This document shows, one piece after another, positions 53,726-62,983 of a stretch of 64,000 bases of DNA (positions within the stretch are counted from its first letter, which is position 1; each line of letters opens with the position of its first letter). The stretch is from Aquipluma nitroreducens (GTDB lineage Bacteria; Bacteroidota; Bacteroidia; Bacteroidales; Prolixibacteraceae): positions 248,001 through 312,000 of the forward strand of contig NZ_AP018694.1 of NCBI RefSeq assembly GCF_009689585.1. Direction: 5' to 3'. The notes below the pieces were generated by a model. That model did no database searches and was not told the DNA's origin. It worked only from the letters and a program-made list of their open reading frames with translations. The position numbers were made by a program, and so were the translations under genes.

Positions 53726-53762
53726 CTTGATAAAAGTGTTACTTAAATACACTTTTATCAAG
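53726..53762. promoter_or_regulatory. Perfect 14-bp inverted repeat
   Basis: CTTGATAAAAGTGT and ACACTTTTATCAAG with a 9-nt AT-rich spacer. It lies in the gap between relaxase and coupling protein. The relaxase-mRNA side of the stem lacks a T-tract, so an operator is as likely as a terminator. Confidence 0.55.
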
Positions 53763-53881
53763 AAAAAAATGTATTGTCAGCTTATGAATCACCTGGTTTA
53801 TTTTTGAAGGCTTATATGTATTTAGAGTACAGACAGACTCAGAAATATAAACCGACAAAAACATATCTAGCTATATATCAA

Positions 53882-55156
53882 TTATAACTGTCTTCCAAAC
53901 CTCCGTTTTTTCTTCTTCCGTCTTCGGCCTATCGGATGGTTATCACCAGTATGACCGTCGGACTCCGGTAAAAAGATTGAAAACAAACTACCTGCTGATT
54001 CAATCCTATCTTCAATCCAGCCACGAGATGAAGGACTATTTTCTGACTTTGCTGTTTGGTGTTCTTTGTCTGGAAGCGTATTTAAATCCGCTTTGTAATT
54101 CTTACTTGTTGCTAGATCGCCTCCAAAACGTTCGTTAAATACATTGGCAGAAAACTCTTTCCCCAGTCGCGAACCATTAAACACCACTTTTTGCTCATGG
54201 TCGATAAATGTTACCCCATAGATGCGCCCGTTTTCATTCTCCCGGAACAAAACACTGATTCCGTTTTTTGTCAGTTCTTTTTCAAAGCTGATCCGGTCGG
54301 GATGTGATTTTAGTGCAGAAGTAATAAATCTTTTACTGCGCTCTTTCAGTCCTTTCTGTTTGATGATCTCAACCGATTTCTCAATTCGTTTTTCAAGTGA
54401 CTCGATACCGACAGACTTTCCGAAAAGAGAAGATTTGAAGGGATTTCCAACTTTTTCGCCATGGTCATTCAACGCAGAATAAACCAATCCCCGGTATGGC
54501 TTTCCTTTTATCTCGCCACGTACTTCCTCTACATGAACATTATAAAAAGAAAGCAGGGCTTTGAATTCTTTCAAACTCAGGAAGTGATACTCCTGAGCAA
54601 CAGGCCGGATAACATTGGCAACCTGGTGTTTTATATCACCTTTCTCATAGTCAACCGCTTTCAGTGCAGCGCTTTCCTGTCGTTGTTTTTGGTCTGCCGG
54701 AACAAGTCCATATTTTTGCTCCAACTCTCGGCAAGCAGTCATCGAACGCCGGTGCTCGAAGCTGTCTTTGATGCTTTTCCCTGTTTCATCCACACGCAAG
54801 GATACAACATGGATATGTTTGCGGTCAATGTCTTCATGTTTGTACACGATAAAAGGCTGGTCACCGTATCCCATTTTCTGCATGTATTCCTGCGCAATGG
54901 AGGATAACTGATCATCAGTCAAAATATCTTTAGGATCGGGATTAATGGAAATATGCAGTATCGGCTTTTCTGTCTTGATGTTTGCCAGCAAATACGCTTC
55001 AAATGAGCGCATACAGATACTCAAATCATAGGTTCCGTCCTGCGGTTCAATCATACGGTTGGTAAAAAGTACCGAAGCCTTTTGGTCATCCACTTTAATC
55101 TGATTATATGCCAGTACCCCGTAAAGCGAACTACCAGAACTTATTTTTGTAACCAT
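53882..55156 (-). CDS. Relaxase / mobilization nuclease (MobB-like)
   Basis: 424 residues. Cuts one strand at oriT and stays attached to its 5' end. The histidine triad of the HUH fold is visible as HEDIDRKHIH with H107, H114 and H116. Catalytic Tyr candidates lie near the N-terminus (Y12, Y17). A C-terminal basic tail (RRRKKKKRRFGRQL) may bind DNA. Overlaps the upstream mobA-like gene by 16 bp, so the two are co-translated. Confidence 0.92.
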   Translation of the reverse strand: MVTKISSGSSLYGVLAYNQIKVDDQKASVLFTNRMIEPQDGTYDLSICMRSFEAYLLANIKTEKPILHISINPDPKDILTDDQLSSIAQEYMQKMGYGDQPFIVYKHEDIDRKHIHVVSLRVDETGKSIKDSFEHRRSMTACRELEQKYGLVPADQKQRQESAALKAVDYEKGDIKHQVANVIRPVAQEYHFLSLKEFKALLSFYNVHVEEVRGEIKGKPYRGLVYSALNDHGEKVGNPFKSSLFGKSVGIESLEKRIEKSVEIIKQKGLKERSKRFITSALKSHPDRISFEKELTKNGISVLFRENENGRIYGVTFIDHEQKVVFNGSRLGKEFSANVFNERFGGDLATSKNYKADLNTLPDKEHQTAKSENSPSSRGWIEDRIESAGSLFSIFLPESDGHTGDNHPIGRRRKKKKRRFGRQL

Positions 55157-55569
55157 CGCTGTTCAAATTCATGGGTTAGCTGGATGATTTGTTTGTTGAT
55201 TTCCACCAATTCCAGTGTAGCTTTTTCCAGTTTATATAGAAAAGCCAGGGCTTTTTTGTCCGTAAAAGCGGTCTTAATCGCTTTTGTAACCTGATTATAA
55301 TTGGTCCCGATGCTGCGGAACTGCGAATGAAAAGTGGTTAACCGCATGTAATAATCCATCGCTGCTTTGTCGATTTTGACCACTTTCAAACGCTCATTGA
55401 AAACACAGGCCGAGATAAAATGCGATTTATTTTTCAGTCCCGACGCATCAAACAGGGACAGGAACCGGGCATTATCTGTATCGTTCAGATTGAACGAATA
55501 CCTGTTCCGGCAGGGATCAGTCTTGGGTTTACGCCCTCCGGCTCTTGGATTTCTTTTTTCTACTGTCAT
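55141..55569 (-). CDS. MobA-like mobilization accessory protein (ribbon-helix-helix)
   Basis: 142 residues from the ATG at 55569 (MTVEKRNPRAGGRKPKTDP); an upstream ATG at 55611 is possible. A basic N-terminus and a ribbon-helix-helix-like start (NRYSFNLNDTDNARFLSLFD) fit an oriT-binding relaxosome protein; IGTNYNQVTKAI is the conserved segment of this family. It lies between the relaxase gene and the structured region proposed as oriT. Confidence 0.85.
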   Translation of the reverse strand: MTVEKRNPRAGGRKPKTDPCRNRYSFNLNDTDNARFLSLFDASGLKNKSHFISACVFNERLKVVKIDKAAMDYYMRLTTFHSQFRSIGTNYNQVTKAIKTAFTDKKALAFLYKLEKATLELVEINKQIIQLTHEFEQRWLQK

Positions 55570-55671
55570 AACGTCTCTTGTTTTATTGGAACATGTGATG
55601 CTGCAAGCCAATTGTTAATCGGAAATGGTTTAAAAAACGCTGACTTCGGAAGCGTTTTTCCCCGGCAAGGG

Positions 55672-55725
55672 GCAAGTTGTTTTCAGGCACTGAAAACGTT
55701 TTGAGGTCCTCAAAACACAACTTGC
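55672..55725. other. Three-way-junction-forming palindromes, candidate oriT or part of it
   Basis: An outer stem GCAAGTTG (55672-55679)/CAACTTGC (55718-55725) encloses two perfect hairpins: GTTTTCAG/CTGAAAAC (55679-55697, sharing one base with the outer stem) and GTTTTGAGG/CCTCAAAAC (55698-55716). The whole 54 bp can fold with hardly an unpaired base. It sits about 100 bp upstream of the MobA-like start, the usual location of oriT. Confidence 0.6.
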
Positions 55726-56116
55726 TATTTGCCCGAAGCAAATAAATCCTCCCTTAACAGTCGGATTCTGCCGCATTGCCATTGACTTTCGGCAATATGA
55801 GCATTGACTTTCTAATCATGGGGTAAAGTTACGGGGTGTTTGAAACATCCTTCCAATCAGATAGGTAGTCAACCGGTTCCAAATCGCTGCCAACTAAAGC
55901 CATTGATATCCGACCTGAATTTTACTGCTGTTTTTCCCTGTTTCTTGCGCGAAAATCGAATTTGTGAATAATTGATGCTGCATATAAACACATCGGTAGT
56001 TCATCAGAAAAGTGAATTGATAAAGAAACAAATCGGTAATAAAACAAATATTCAGAGATACATTGAAAGGGTTATTCAGGGAAGCAACGACTTACCAAAC
56101 TAATGATGTACTGACT

Positions 56117-56151
56117 TACTGTCGTATTGTTGTACATCAGTACTGTCGTAT
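56117..56151. promoter_or_regulatory. Direct repeat upstream of parA
   Basis: TACTGTCGTAT occurs at 56117-56127 and again at 56141-56151, with centres 24 bp apart, about 120 bp before the parA start. Candidate operator for autoregulation of the tra operon. Confidence 0.45.
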
Positions 56152-56267
56152 GGAACTGTTGGCTCAAACCAGCAAATCACCGATTAAGAAAACCGTTGAA
56201 TCATCAATAAAACAAGGGATTACAGATATAAATCACTCAATATCTATTTAAGTAAAAACGCAACAAA

Positions 56268-57047
56268 ATGAAAAAAGAAACTTTATTTATTGCTTTCTCA
56301 ACGCAAAAAGGCGGAATGGGAAAAACTGCACTGACCGTATTAATGGCTAGCCAGCTACACTACACCAAAGGATACCACATTGGGATAGTCGATTGCGATT
56401 ATCCCCAGCACAGTATCGGGGAAATGCGCAAACGCGACACCGATTTGGTAATGAAAGATGAGTATTTCAAGCTTCAGGCTTACCGGCAATTCTCAACCTT
56501 GGGAATCAAAGCCTACCCAATCAAAGAATGTACTGCTGATAAAGCCATTGACATGGCCGAAGAGCTGATGCAGACCTCAGATAAAGACTTCGACATCATC
56601 TTTTTTGATTTGCCCGGAACCTTAAACAGTCCAGGTGTAATCCTGACATTGGCTTCAATGGATTATGTCTTTACCCCGGTCAGTGCTGACAGGGTTGTAC
56701 TGGAAAGCACCCTGCAATATGCCACCATGCTCAACGATAACCTGATTGTCCCCCAAAAAGGAAATCTCAAAGGGCTGTACCTATTCTGGAATATGGTTGA
56801 CGGACGAGAGAAAACCCCACTATACAAAGCTTATGAAAAAGTAATTGCCGAATTGCGCCTGAATATGCTGAAAACCATTCTGCCGGACAGTAAACGTTTC
56901 CGCAGGGAAGTTTCTGACCAGCGTAAGTCGGTATTTCGTTCCACTCTGCTACCGGCAGACAAAACCCTACTCAAAGGCAGCAACATTGAAGAACTAGCCA
57001 ATGAGATATGTCAAACGATAAAACTGGAAAACCATGGCAACCAATAA
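56268..57047 (+). CDS. ParA/MinD-family ATPase (TraA of conjugative transposons)
   Basis: 259 residues. The deviant Walker A KGGMGKT (14-20) with the signature lysine is followed by IGIVDCDYPQHSIGEMRKRD and IIFFDLPGTLN. First gene of the rightward transfer operon. ParA-type proteins at this place are conserved in CTnDOT-like elements, where the role may be positioning or regulation rather than partition. Confidence 0.92.
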   Translation: MKKETLFIAFSTQKGGMGKTALTVLMASQLHYTKGYHIGIVDCDYPQHSIGEMRKRDTDLVMKDEYFKLQAYRQFSTLGIKAYPIKECTADKAIDMAEELMQTSDKDFDIIFFDLPGTLNSPGVILTLASMDYVFTPVSADRVVLESTLQYATMLNDNLIVPQKGNLKGLYLFWNMVDGREKTPLYKAYEKVIAELRLNMLKTILPDSKRFRREVSDQRKSVFRSTLLPADKTLLKGSNIEELANEICQTIKLENHGNQ

Positions 57048-57426
57048 AAATAAAGTTGAAGGCATCGACGAATTGTTGCTGCTTTCATCCATCAAAGAAA
57101 AAGATGTTGCCCAAATCCAGCCCGTTGAGCAATCCATTCAGGAAAATGAACCGGGAAAAACAAAGGAGCAAAAGGATTCGAAAAGAAAACGAACAGCAGT
57201 TGGTTACAGTGCAACGTTCCTTCAAAAGAATGAGATCAAAACAAGGCAATGCGTGTATATCAGCCAACGCATACATGCTACCATCTCCGAGATTGTCAGG
57301 GTAATAGCTGATAAAGATGTATCCGTTGGAGGTTACATTGACAATGTACTGCTGCAACACCTGGAAGCCCACAAAGAAGAAATCAACGAACTGTACAAAA
57401 AAGACAGAAGGGATCTGATAGAATGA
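57034..57426 (+). CDS. DUF3408-family protein (TraB/TraC-type of conjugative transposons)
   Basis: 130 residues. A charged N-terminus (about 1-55) precedes the conserved C-terminal part VYISQRIHATISEIVRVIAD and VGGYIDNVLLQHLEAHKEEI, a ribbon-helix-helix-like DUF3408 domain. Overlaps parA by 14 bp and the next gene by 4 bp. Confidence 0.88.
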   Translation: MATNKNKVEGIDELLLLSSIKEKDVAQIQPVEQSIQENEPGKTKEQKDSKRKRTAVGYSATFLQKNEIKTRQCVYISQRIHATISEIVRVIADKDVSVGGYIDNVLLQHLEAHKEEINELYKKDRRDLIE

Positions 57427-58052
57427 AAACCATCCTCGTTTTGGTAATGCTTCTCGCGCTTTACCTGCTTTACCGGATTGCTTTTCCAAAACCAATAAAA
57501 AAGCAAAAACCAACCTCGGTTTTATTCCGGTCCAAGGTCGATGAAAAAGAGATTATCGGTCAAAGCCGTGTTGTCCTGAGTTTTCAGCGACAAGCTGTGC
57601 CTATTGCTGCCAAAACCTGTGAGACAGTTAGTCCGCATCAAAATGCAGATAGTTTTGCTCAAGAAACTGATCCCGGGCTGATGGATATTTCAGTTCCGCT
57701 TCAACATGAAGAAGAAAACGAAGAAGCTGAAATTGACCCGGAAGAAGAAGCTGAAGAACTTAGGCAACTGATGGGTAACGAACCGGATTTGGCCAGCGGT
57801 TTTACATTCGAAGAACTGGAGCAAACGGTTAATGAAGTGAATCTTCCGTCGGGAAATGACAGGCAAGTTGCGAAGGTAATTTACCGGCTTCAGGATACGG
57901 ATTGCATAAGCCAGTTGGCAGCGATCAGCCCCGAAAAGGCGGAGCGGATCAAAAGCCTGATCAGCCTTCATGTAAATGAAGTTGAAAGCAAAACCGGAAA
58001 GACTGGAAATGAAAAGCCGGGCCAACCGGACATCACTGGATTTTTAAGTTGA
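57423..58052 (+). CDS. TraD-like conjugative-transposon protein
   Basis: 209 residues. A single N-terminal membrane segment (TILVLVMLLALYLLYRIAF) is followed by a very acidic linker (EEENEEAEIDPEEEAEEL, about 98-115) and a helical C-terminus with TFEELEQTVNEVN. Matches TraD of CTnDOT-type elements by position and architecture; unrelated to F TraD. Confidence 0.75.
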   Translation: MKTILVLVMLLALYLLYRIAFPKPIKKQKPTSVLFRSKVDEKEIIGQSRVVLSFQRQAVPIAAKTCETVSPHQNADSFAQETDPGLMDISVPLQHEEENEEAEIDPEEEAEELRQLMGNEPDLASGFTFEELEQTVNEVNLPSGNDRQVAKVIYRLQDTDCISQLAAISPEKAERIKSLISLHVNEVESKTGKTGNEKPGQPDITGFLS

Positions 58053-58142
58053 ATAGTTCAAATAGTATTAACCTGCCCTGATCATTTTATAGGGAAAAAA
58101 ATCAAACCGAAAAAAGTGATCACGGCCAAATTCAAAAAAACG

Positions 58143-58442
58143 ATGATTAAAAAGAGATTCTTTCTTTCGATGGCAATTGCCATGACAGCTTATGGCGTTT
58201 ATGCCCAGGGTGACGGATCTGCAGGGATTGTAGAAGCTACCAGTATGGTAACCTCGTATTTTGATCCTGCAACCAAATTGATTTATGCCATTGGCGCCGT
58301 TATTGGGCTTATTGGTGGTGTGAAAGTGTATTCGAAGTTTAGTTCCGGAGACCCGGATACCGGGAAGACGGCAGCTTCCTGGTTCGGGGCTTGTATTTTC
58401 CTGATTGTGGCTGCTACGATCCTGCGTTCATTCTTCCTGTAA
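58143..58442 (+). CDS. traE: TraE, DUF4134 membrane protein
   Basis: 99 residues from the ATG at 58143 (MIKKRFFLSMAIAMTAYGVY); a GTG at 58116 is an alternative. Signal peptide then two membrane segments, with GIVEATSMVTSYFDPATKL as the DUF4134 signature. VirB2-like in size and layout, so a possible pilus or pore subunit. Confidence 0.88.
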   Translation: MIKKRFFLSMAIAMTAYGVYAQGDGSAGIVEATSMVTSYFDPATKLIYAIGAVIGLIGGVKVYSKFSSGDPDTGKTAASWFGACIFLIVAATILRSFFL

Positions 58443-58453
58443 AATTGCCAGTC

Positions 58454-58783
58454 ATGTCAGAATATCCGGTTAACAAGGGTATCGGGAAATCTGCCGAGTT
58501 CAAAGGATTGAAATCTCAATACCTGTTCATTTTTGCAGGTGGTTTACTTTCTGTTTTTGTTGTTTTTGTGGTGATGTATATGGCGGGTATCGGCCAATGG
58601 ATTTGCATCGGCTTTGGCATTTGTGCTGCATCCACTGTGGTGTGGATGACTTTTTCACTGAATGCCAAATACGGCGAATACGGCCTGATGAAAGTACAGG
58701 CCCGCCGTAATCACCCCAAATATATTATTAGCAGAAAGGCGATCTGCCGTTTGTTTACACGATCTAAATCCATAACAGTATGA
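58454..58783 (+). CDS. traF: TraF, DUF4133 membrane protein
   Basis: 109 residues from the ATG at 58454 (MSEYPVNKGIGKSAEFKGLK). Two adjacent membrane segments (about 24-70) and a basic tail. VirB3-like in size and position, directly before the VirB4-type ATPase. Overlaps traG by 4 bp. Confidence 0.88.
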   Translation: MSEYPVNKGIGKSAEFKGLKSQYLFIFAGGLLSVFVVFVVMYMAGIGQWICIGFGICAASTVVWMTFSLNAKYGEYGLMKVQARRNHPKYIISRKAICRLFTRSKSITV

Positions 58784-61296
58784 GGAACATTCTTAAAAGC
58801 GCAACCCTGGAAAGTAAGTTCCCGTTGCTGTCGGTTGAACACGATTGTATCATTAGTAAGGATGCAGAAATTACAGTTGGGTTTAAAGTCATTTTGCCGG
58901 AACTGTTTACAGTTACTTCTACTGAATATGAAGCTATTCATTCGACATGGCTAAAGGCAATTAAGGTTTTACCTGACTTTTCCATCGTCAATAAACAGGA
59001 TTGGTTTATCCAGGAAAACTACGAGCCTGATGTACAAAAAGATGAGTTAAGCTTTTTGTCAAGATCATTTGAACGTCATTTTAATGAACGTCCATTCCTG
59101 AACCATACCTGTTACCTGTTCCTGACCAAAACGACCAAAGAACATAGCCGGAAGCAAAGTAATTTTTCCACCCTGTGTCGTGGTTTTATCGTGCCAAAAG
59201 AAATTCAGGATAAGGAAACTGCCGTAAAATTTGTGGAAGCAGTTAGCCAGTTTGAACGGATTGTAAACGACAGCGGCTTTGTAAAACTGGCTCGCCTGAC
59301 AACGGATGAAATCGTTGGAACAAATGAACATGCCGGTATCATCGAAAAGTACTTTGCCCTTTCACAGGAAGATGTCACCTGTTTACAGGATATGGCCATA
59401 TCACCTGCGGAAATGAGGATTGGGGACAAGCTGCTCTGCTTGCATACACTCTCTGATCTGGACGATTTGCCTTCCAAGTTCCAAACCGATGGGCGTTACG
59501 AAAAGCTATCCACAGATCGGAGTGATTGCCGTTTATCGTTTGCATCACCTGTTGGTGTTTTGCTTTCCTGTAACCACATTTACAACCAGTATATTTTCAT
59601 TGATGACCATACGGAGAACCTGAAACGGTTTGAAAAGCAGGCCCGCAATATGCACTCGCTTTCGAGGTATAGCCGCGCCAACCAGATCAACAAACAATGG
59701 ATCGAACAGTACTTGAATGCGGCCCATTCGTTTGGACTGACTTCTGTACGGTGCCATTGCAATGTGATCGCATGGTCAGAAGATCATGAACAACTTAAGC
59801 GGATCAAAAACGATGTTGGTAGCCAATTGGCTTTGATGGAATGTAAGCCACGACACAATACGATTGATACGCCCACCCTTTACTGGGCAGGAATTCCCGG
59901 CAATGCAGGAGATTTTCCGTCAGAAGAAAGTTTCTATACATTTATTGAGCAAGCCTTATGCCTGTTTACAGAAGAAACCAATTACCGGTCCTCCCTTAGT
60001 CCTTTTGGAATCAAAATGGTAGACCGCCTGACAGGAAAACCTTTGCATGTGGATATTTCCGACCTGCCGATGAAAAAAGGAATTACCACAAACCGCAACA
60101 AGTTTGTACTTGGACCCAGTGGCAGTGGCAAGTCCTTCTTTATGAACCACATGGTTAGACAATATTATGAGCAGGGAACACACGTATTGTTGGTAGATAC
60201 CGGAAACTCTTATCAGGGACTTTGTACCCTGATTAACAGAAAAACCAAGGGCGAAGATGGCATCTATTTTACTTATACCGAAGACAATCCCATCTCGTTC
60301 AACCCTTTTTATACGGATGACTACCAGTTTGATGTCGAAAAAAAGGACAGCATCAAAACGTTGCTTTTGACACTCTGGAAAAGCGAAGATGACAAAACCT
60401 CAAAGACTGAAAGTGGTGAGCTGGGTAGCGCAGTAAATGCATATATCAAGAAGATAAAGGCAGACAAAAGCGTAACACCATGTTTTAATACCTTTTATGA
60501 GTTTATGCGGGATGATTACCGACAGGAATTGAACCGGAGAGAAATCAAGGTAAAGAAGATGGATTTCAATATAGACAATTTACTGACTACGCTCAGTCAG
60601 TATTACAGAGGCGGACGCTATGATTTTCTGCTGAACTCCGACAAGGATATAGACCTGCTATCCAAGCGGTTTATTGTATTCGAAATTGACTCGATCAAAG
60701 AAAACAAGGAGCTTTTTCCGGTTGTGACCATCATCATCATGGAGGCATTCATCAACAAGATGCGCCGCTTAAAAGGTGTCCGAAAACAGCTTATAATTGA
60801 AGAAGCGTGGAAGGCCATTGCTTCGGCAAACATGGCTGAATACCTGAAATATATGTATAAAACAGTGCGTAAATATTATGGAGAAGCTATCGTAGTTACG
60901 CAAGAAGTTGATGACATTATTTCCAGTCCTGTGGTTAAGGAAAGTATCATCAACAATTCCGATTGCAAAATCCTGCTTGATCAGCGCAAATACATGAACA
61001 AGTTCGACAGCATCCAGAATTTGCTGGGGTTGACCGAAAAGGAAAAGGCTCAAATCCTCTCTATCAATATGGACAACCACCCCTCGCGCCGGTATAAAGA
61101 AGTTTGGATCGGATTGGGAGGAGTTCAATCGGCTGTTTACGCTACTGAAGTTTCGCTGGAGGAGTATTACACCTACACCACCGAAGAAACCGAAAAACTG
61201 GAACTGAATAACCTTGCTGAAAAGCTGGACGGGAATATGGAACTGGCCATCAAACAACTGGCTGAATCAAAAAGAAATCAGATTTATGAAACTTAA
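58780..61296 (+). CDS. traG: TraG, VirB4-type conjugation ATPase
   Basis: 838 residues. Powers assembly of and transport through the type IV secretion channel. Walker A GPSGSGKS at 445-452, and the Walker B region RKQLIIEEAWKAI near residue 670, followed by the VTQEVDDI and NNSDCKILLDQ motifs of the family. Full length and intact. Confidence 0.94.
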   Translation: MRNILKSATLESKFPLLSVEHDCIISKDAEITVGFKVILPELFTVTSTEYEAIHSTWLKAIKVLPDFSIVNKQDWFIQENYEPDVQKDELSFLSRSFERHFNERPFLNHTCYLFLTKTTKEHSRKQSNFSTLCRGFIVPKEIQDKETAVKFVEAVSQFERIVNDSGFVKLARLTTDEIVGTNEHAGIIEKYFALSQEDVTCLQDMAISPAEMRIGDKLLCLHTLSDLDDLPSKFQTDGRYEKLSTDRSDCRLSFASPVGVLLSCNHIYNQYIFIDDHTENLKRFEKQARNMHSLSRYSRANQINKQWIEQYLNAAHSFGLTSVRCHCNVIAWSEDHEQLKRIKNDVGSQLALMECKPRHNTIDTPTLYWAGIPGNAGDFPSEESFYTFIEQALCLFTEETNYRSSLSPFGIKMVDRLTGKPLHVDISDLPMKKGITTNRNKFVLGPSGSGKSFFMNHMVRQYYEQGTHVLLVDTGNSYQGLCTLINRKTKGEDGIYFTYTEDNPISFNPFYTDDYQFDVEKKDSIKTLLLTLWKSEDDKTSKTESGELGSAVNAYIKKIKADKSVTPCFNTFYEFMRDDYRQELNRREIKVKKMDFNIDNLLTTLSQYYRGGRYDFLLNSDKDIDLLSKRFIVFEIDSIKENKELFPVVTIIIMEAFINKMRRLKGVRKQLIIEEAWKAIASANMAEYLKYMYKTVRKYYGEAIVVTQEVDDIISSPVVKESIINNSDCKILLDQRKYMNKFDSIQNLLGLTEKEKAQILSINMDNHPSRRYKEVWIGLGGVQSAVYATEVSLEEYYTYTTEETEKLELNNLAEKLDGNMELAIKQLAESKRNQIYET

Positions 61297-61306
61297 AATC
61301 AACAAA

Positions 61307-61936
61307 ATGAGAACAAAAATTATATGGATGACGGTTCTGATTGCTTTATGCGGTTTGCCGTCAAAAGCCCAATGGATTGTCACCGATCCAACCAACCTGG
61401 TGCAAAGTATTGTCAATACAGCCAACGAGGTCATTCAAACATCTTCGACGGCCTCCAATATGCTGAACAATTTCAAGGAAGTTCAGAAAGTCTATACCCA
61501 GGGGAAAGAATACTACGACAAATTAAAAGCAGTAAATAACTTGGTAAAAGATGCAAAAAAAGTTCAGAACACCATTTTATTGGTTGGTGAGATTTCCGAC
61601 ATCTACGTTACTAATTTTCAGAAGATGCTGGCCGATCCTCACTTCCGGATTGAAGAACTGACTGCGATTGCCTTCGGATATACCAAACTTTTGCAAGAAT
61701 CTGCCGATATGCTTTTGGAACTCAAAGATGTGGTCAACGTCAACGGGCTTTCGATGACTGACAGTGAACGGATGGACATTGTTGCCAAAGTGTATGACCG
61801 GTTAAAAAAGCATCGGGATATGGTTGCTTACTATACCCGAAAGAACATTTCGGTTGCCTATCTGAGAGCTAAGAAAGTCGGTGACAGCGACCGGATTATG
61901 GCTTTATACGGAAATGCTGATGAGCGTTATTGGTAA
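61307..61936 (+). CDS. traI: TraI-like, DUF4141 protein
   Basis: 209 residues from the ATG at 61307 (an ATG at 61286 overlaps the end of traG). Signal peptide ending at SKAQ, then a largely helical secreted protein (ANEVIQTSSTASNMLNNFKE, then EYYDKLKAVNNLV), resembling VirB5-like periplasmic components. Matches DUF4141/TraI of conjugative transposons. Confidence 0.87.
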   Translation: MRTKIIWMTVLIALCGLPSKAQWIVTDPTNLVQSIVNTANEVIQTSSTASNMLNNFKEVQKVYTQGKEYYDKLKAVNNLVKDAKKVQNTILLVGEISDIYVTNFQKMLADPHFRIEELTAIAFGYTKLLQESADMLLELKDVVNVNGLSMTDSERMDIVAKVYDRLKKHRDMVAYYTRKNISVAYLRAKKVGDSDRIMALYGNADERYW

Positions 61937-61957
61937 TAATCTCAAAGATGAATTAGC

Positions 61958-62971
61958 ATGATACTCCTTGCTGTTGATTTTGACAACCTCCATCAGATCC
62001 TTCGCAGTCTCTACACCGAAATGATGCCGTTATGCAGCAACATGACCGGTATAGCCAAAGGCATTGCCGGGCTTGGCGCCCTGTTTTATGTGGCTTCACG
62101 TGTATGGCAAGCTTTATCCCGTGCTGAACCCATTGATGTGTACCCGATGTTGCGGCCTTTTGCCATCGGACTTTGCATCCTGCTTTTTCCAACGTTTGTT
62201 TTGGGGACAATTAATGCAGTGTTGTCGCCAGTGGTAAAAGGAACGCACCAGATGCTGGAATCACAGACGTTCGACATGAACCAATACCGGCAGCAAAAGG
62301 ATCAACTCGAATATGAAGCCATGATGCGAAACCCGGAAACTGCTTACTTAGTTTCGAACCAGGAGTTTGACCGTCAGTTGGAAGAATTGGGTTGGTCTCC
62401 GAGTGATTTGACCACCATGACCGGAATGTATGTGGAACGGAGTATGTATGATCTGAAAAAGTCTATTCGTGACTGGTTTCGTGAACTGTTGGAATTACTT
62501 TTTCAGGCAGCGGCTCTGGTAATTGACACCTTACGGACATTCTTTTTGATCGTTTTGTCTATCCTGGGGCCTATTGCTTTTGCCATTTCGGTATATGACG
62601 GGTTCCAGTCAACCATGACACAGTGGATCACACGCTATATCAGCGTGTATCTGTGGCTGCCGGTGTCGGATGTTTTTAGTTCGATACTGGCTAAGATACA
62701 GGTTTTGATGCTCCAAAATGACATTACAGAACTTCATAACAACCCTGATTATTCAATTGATGCTTCCAACTCAGTGTATATCATTTTCATGATTATTGGG
62801 ATCATCGGATACTTTACCATACCAACTGTTGCCAACTGGATTATTCAGGCCGGGGGAATGGGTAGCTTCGGACGTAATGTCAACTCAACCGCTAGCAAAG
62901 GTAGCTCAGTTGTCAGCGGTGCTGCAGGTGCAGCAACCGGAAACATTACTGGCAGATTAATGGGAAAATAA
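61958..62971 (+). CDS. traJ: TraJ, polytopic conjugation membrane protein
   Basis: 337 residues, VirB6/TrbL-like. Several hydrophobic segments: GIAKGIAGLGALFYVASRVW, the stretch after DVYPMLRPFAIGLCILLFP, TLRTFFLIVLSILGPIAFAI and YIIFMIIGIIGYFTI. The C-terminus is Gly/Ala/Ser-rich. Typical of TraJ from CTnDOT-like elements. Confidence 0.9.
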   Translation: MILLAVDFDNLHQILRSLYTEMMPLCSNMTGIAKGIAGLGALFYVASRVWQALSRAEPIDVYPMLRPFAIGLCILLFPTFVLGTINAVLSPVVKGTHQMLESQTFDMNQYRQQKDQLEYEAMMRNPETAYLVSNQEFDRQLEELGWSPSDLTTMTGMYVERSMYDLKKSIRDWFRELLELLFQAAALVIDTLRTFFLIVLSILGPIAFAISVYDGFQSTMTQWITRYISVYLWLPVSDVFSSILAKIQVLMLQNDITELHNNPDYSIDASNSVYIIFMIIGIIGYFTIPTVANWIIQAGGMGSFGRNVNSTASKGSSVVSGAAGAATGNITGRLMGK

Positions 62972-62983
62972 AAATATCGAAAA

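Larger units (their letters stand above)
53584..53881. other. Intergenic between relaxase and coupling-protein genes
   Basis: 298 bp without a gene; holds the two inverted repeats listed separately and probably the coupling-protein promoter. Confidence 0.5.
55570..56267. other. Intergenic between divergent mob and tra operons
   Basis: 698 bp. Contains the three-way structure described next, a CCCC/GGGG hairpin (about 55660-55672), the AACGC/GCGTT hairpin (about 55636-55655) and, on the tra side, the TACTGTCGTAT direct repeats. It should hold oriT and the promoters of both operons. A 62-codon frame at 56063 is not supported. Confidence 0.6.

Noticed and set aside
56063-56251. 62-codon plus frame before parA
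   Set aside because: Covers the TACTGTCGTAT repeats, begins at a non-ATG start and shows no family resemblance; more likely the tra promoter region.
60769-61257. 162-codon minus-strand frame
   Set aside because: Antisense to the conserved 3' part of traG.
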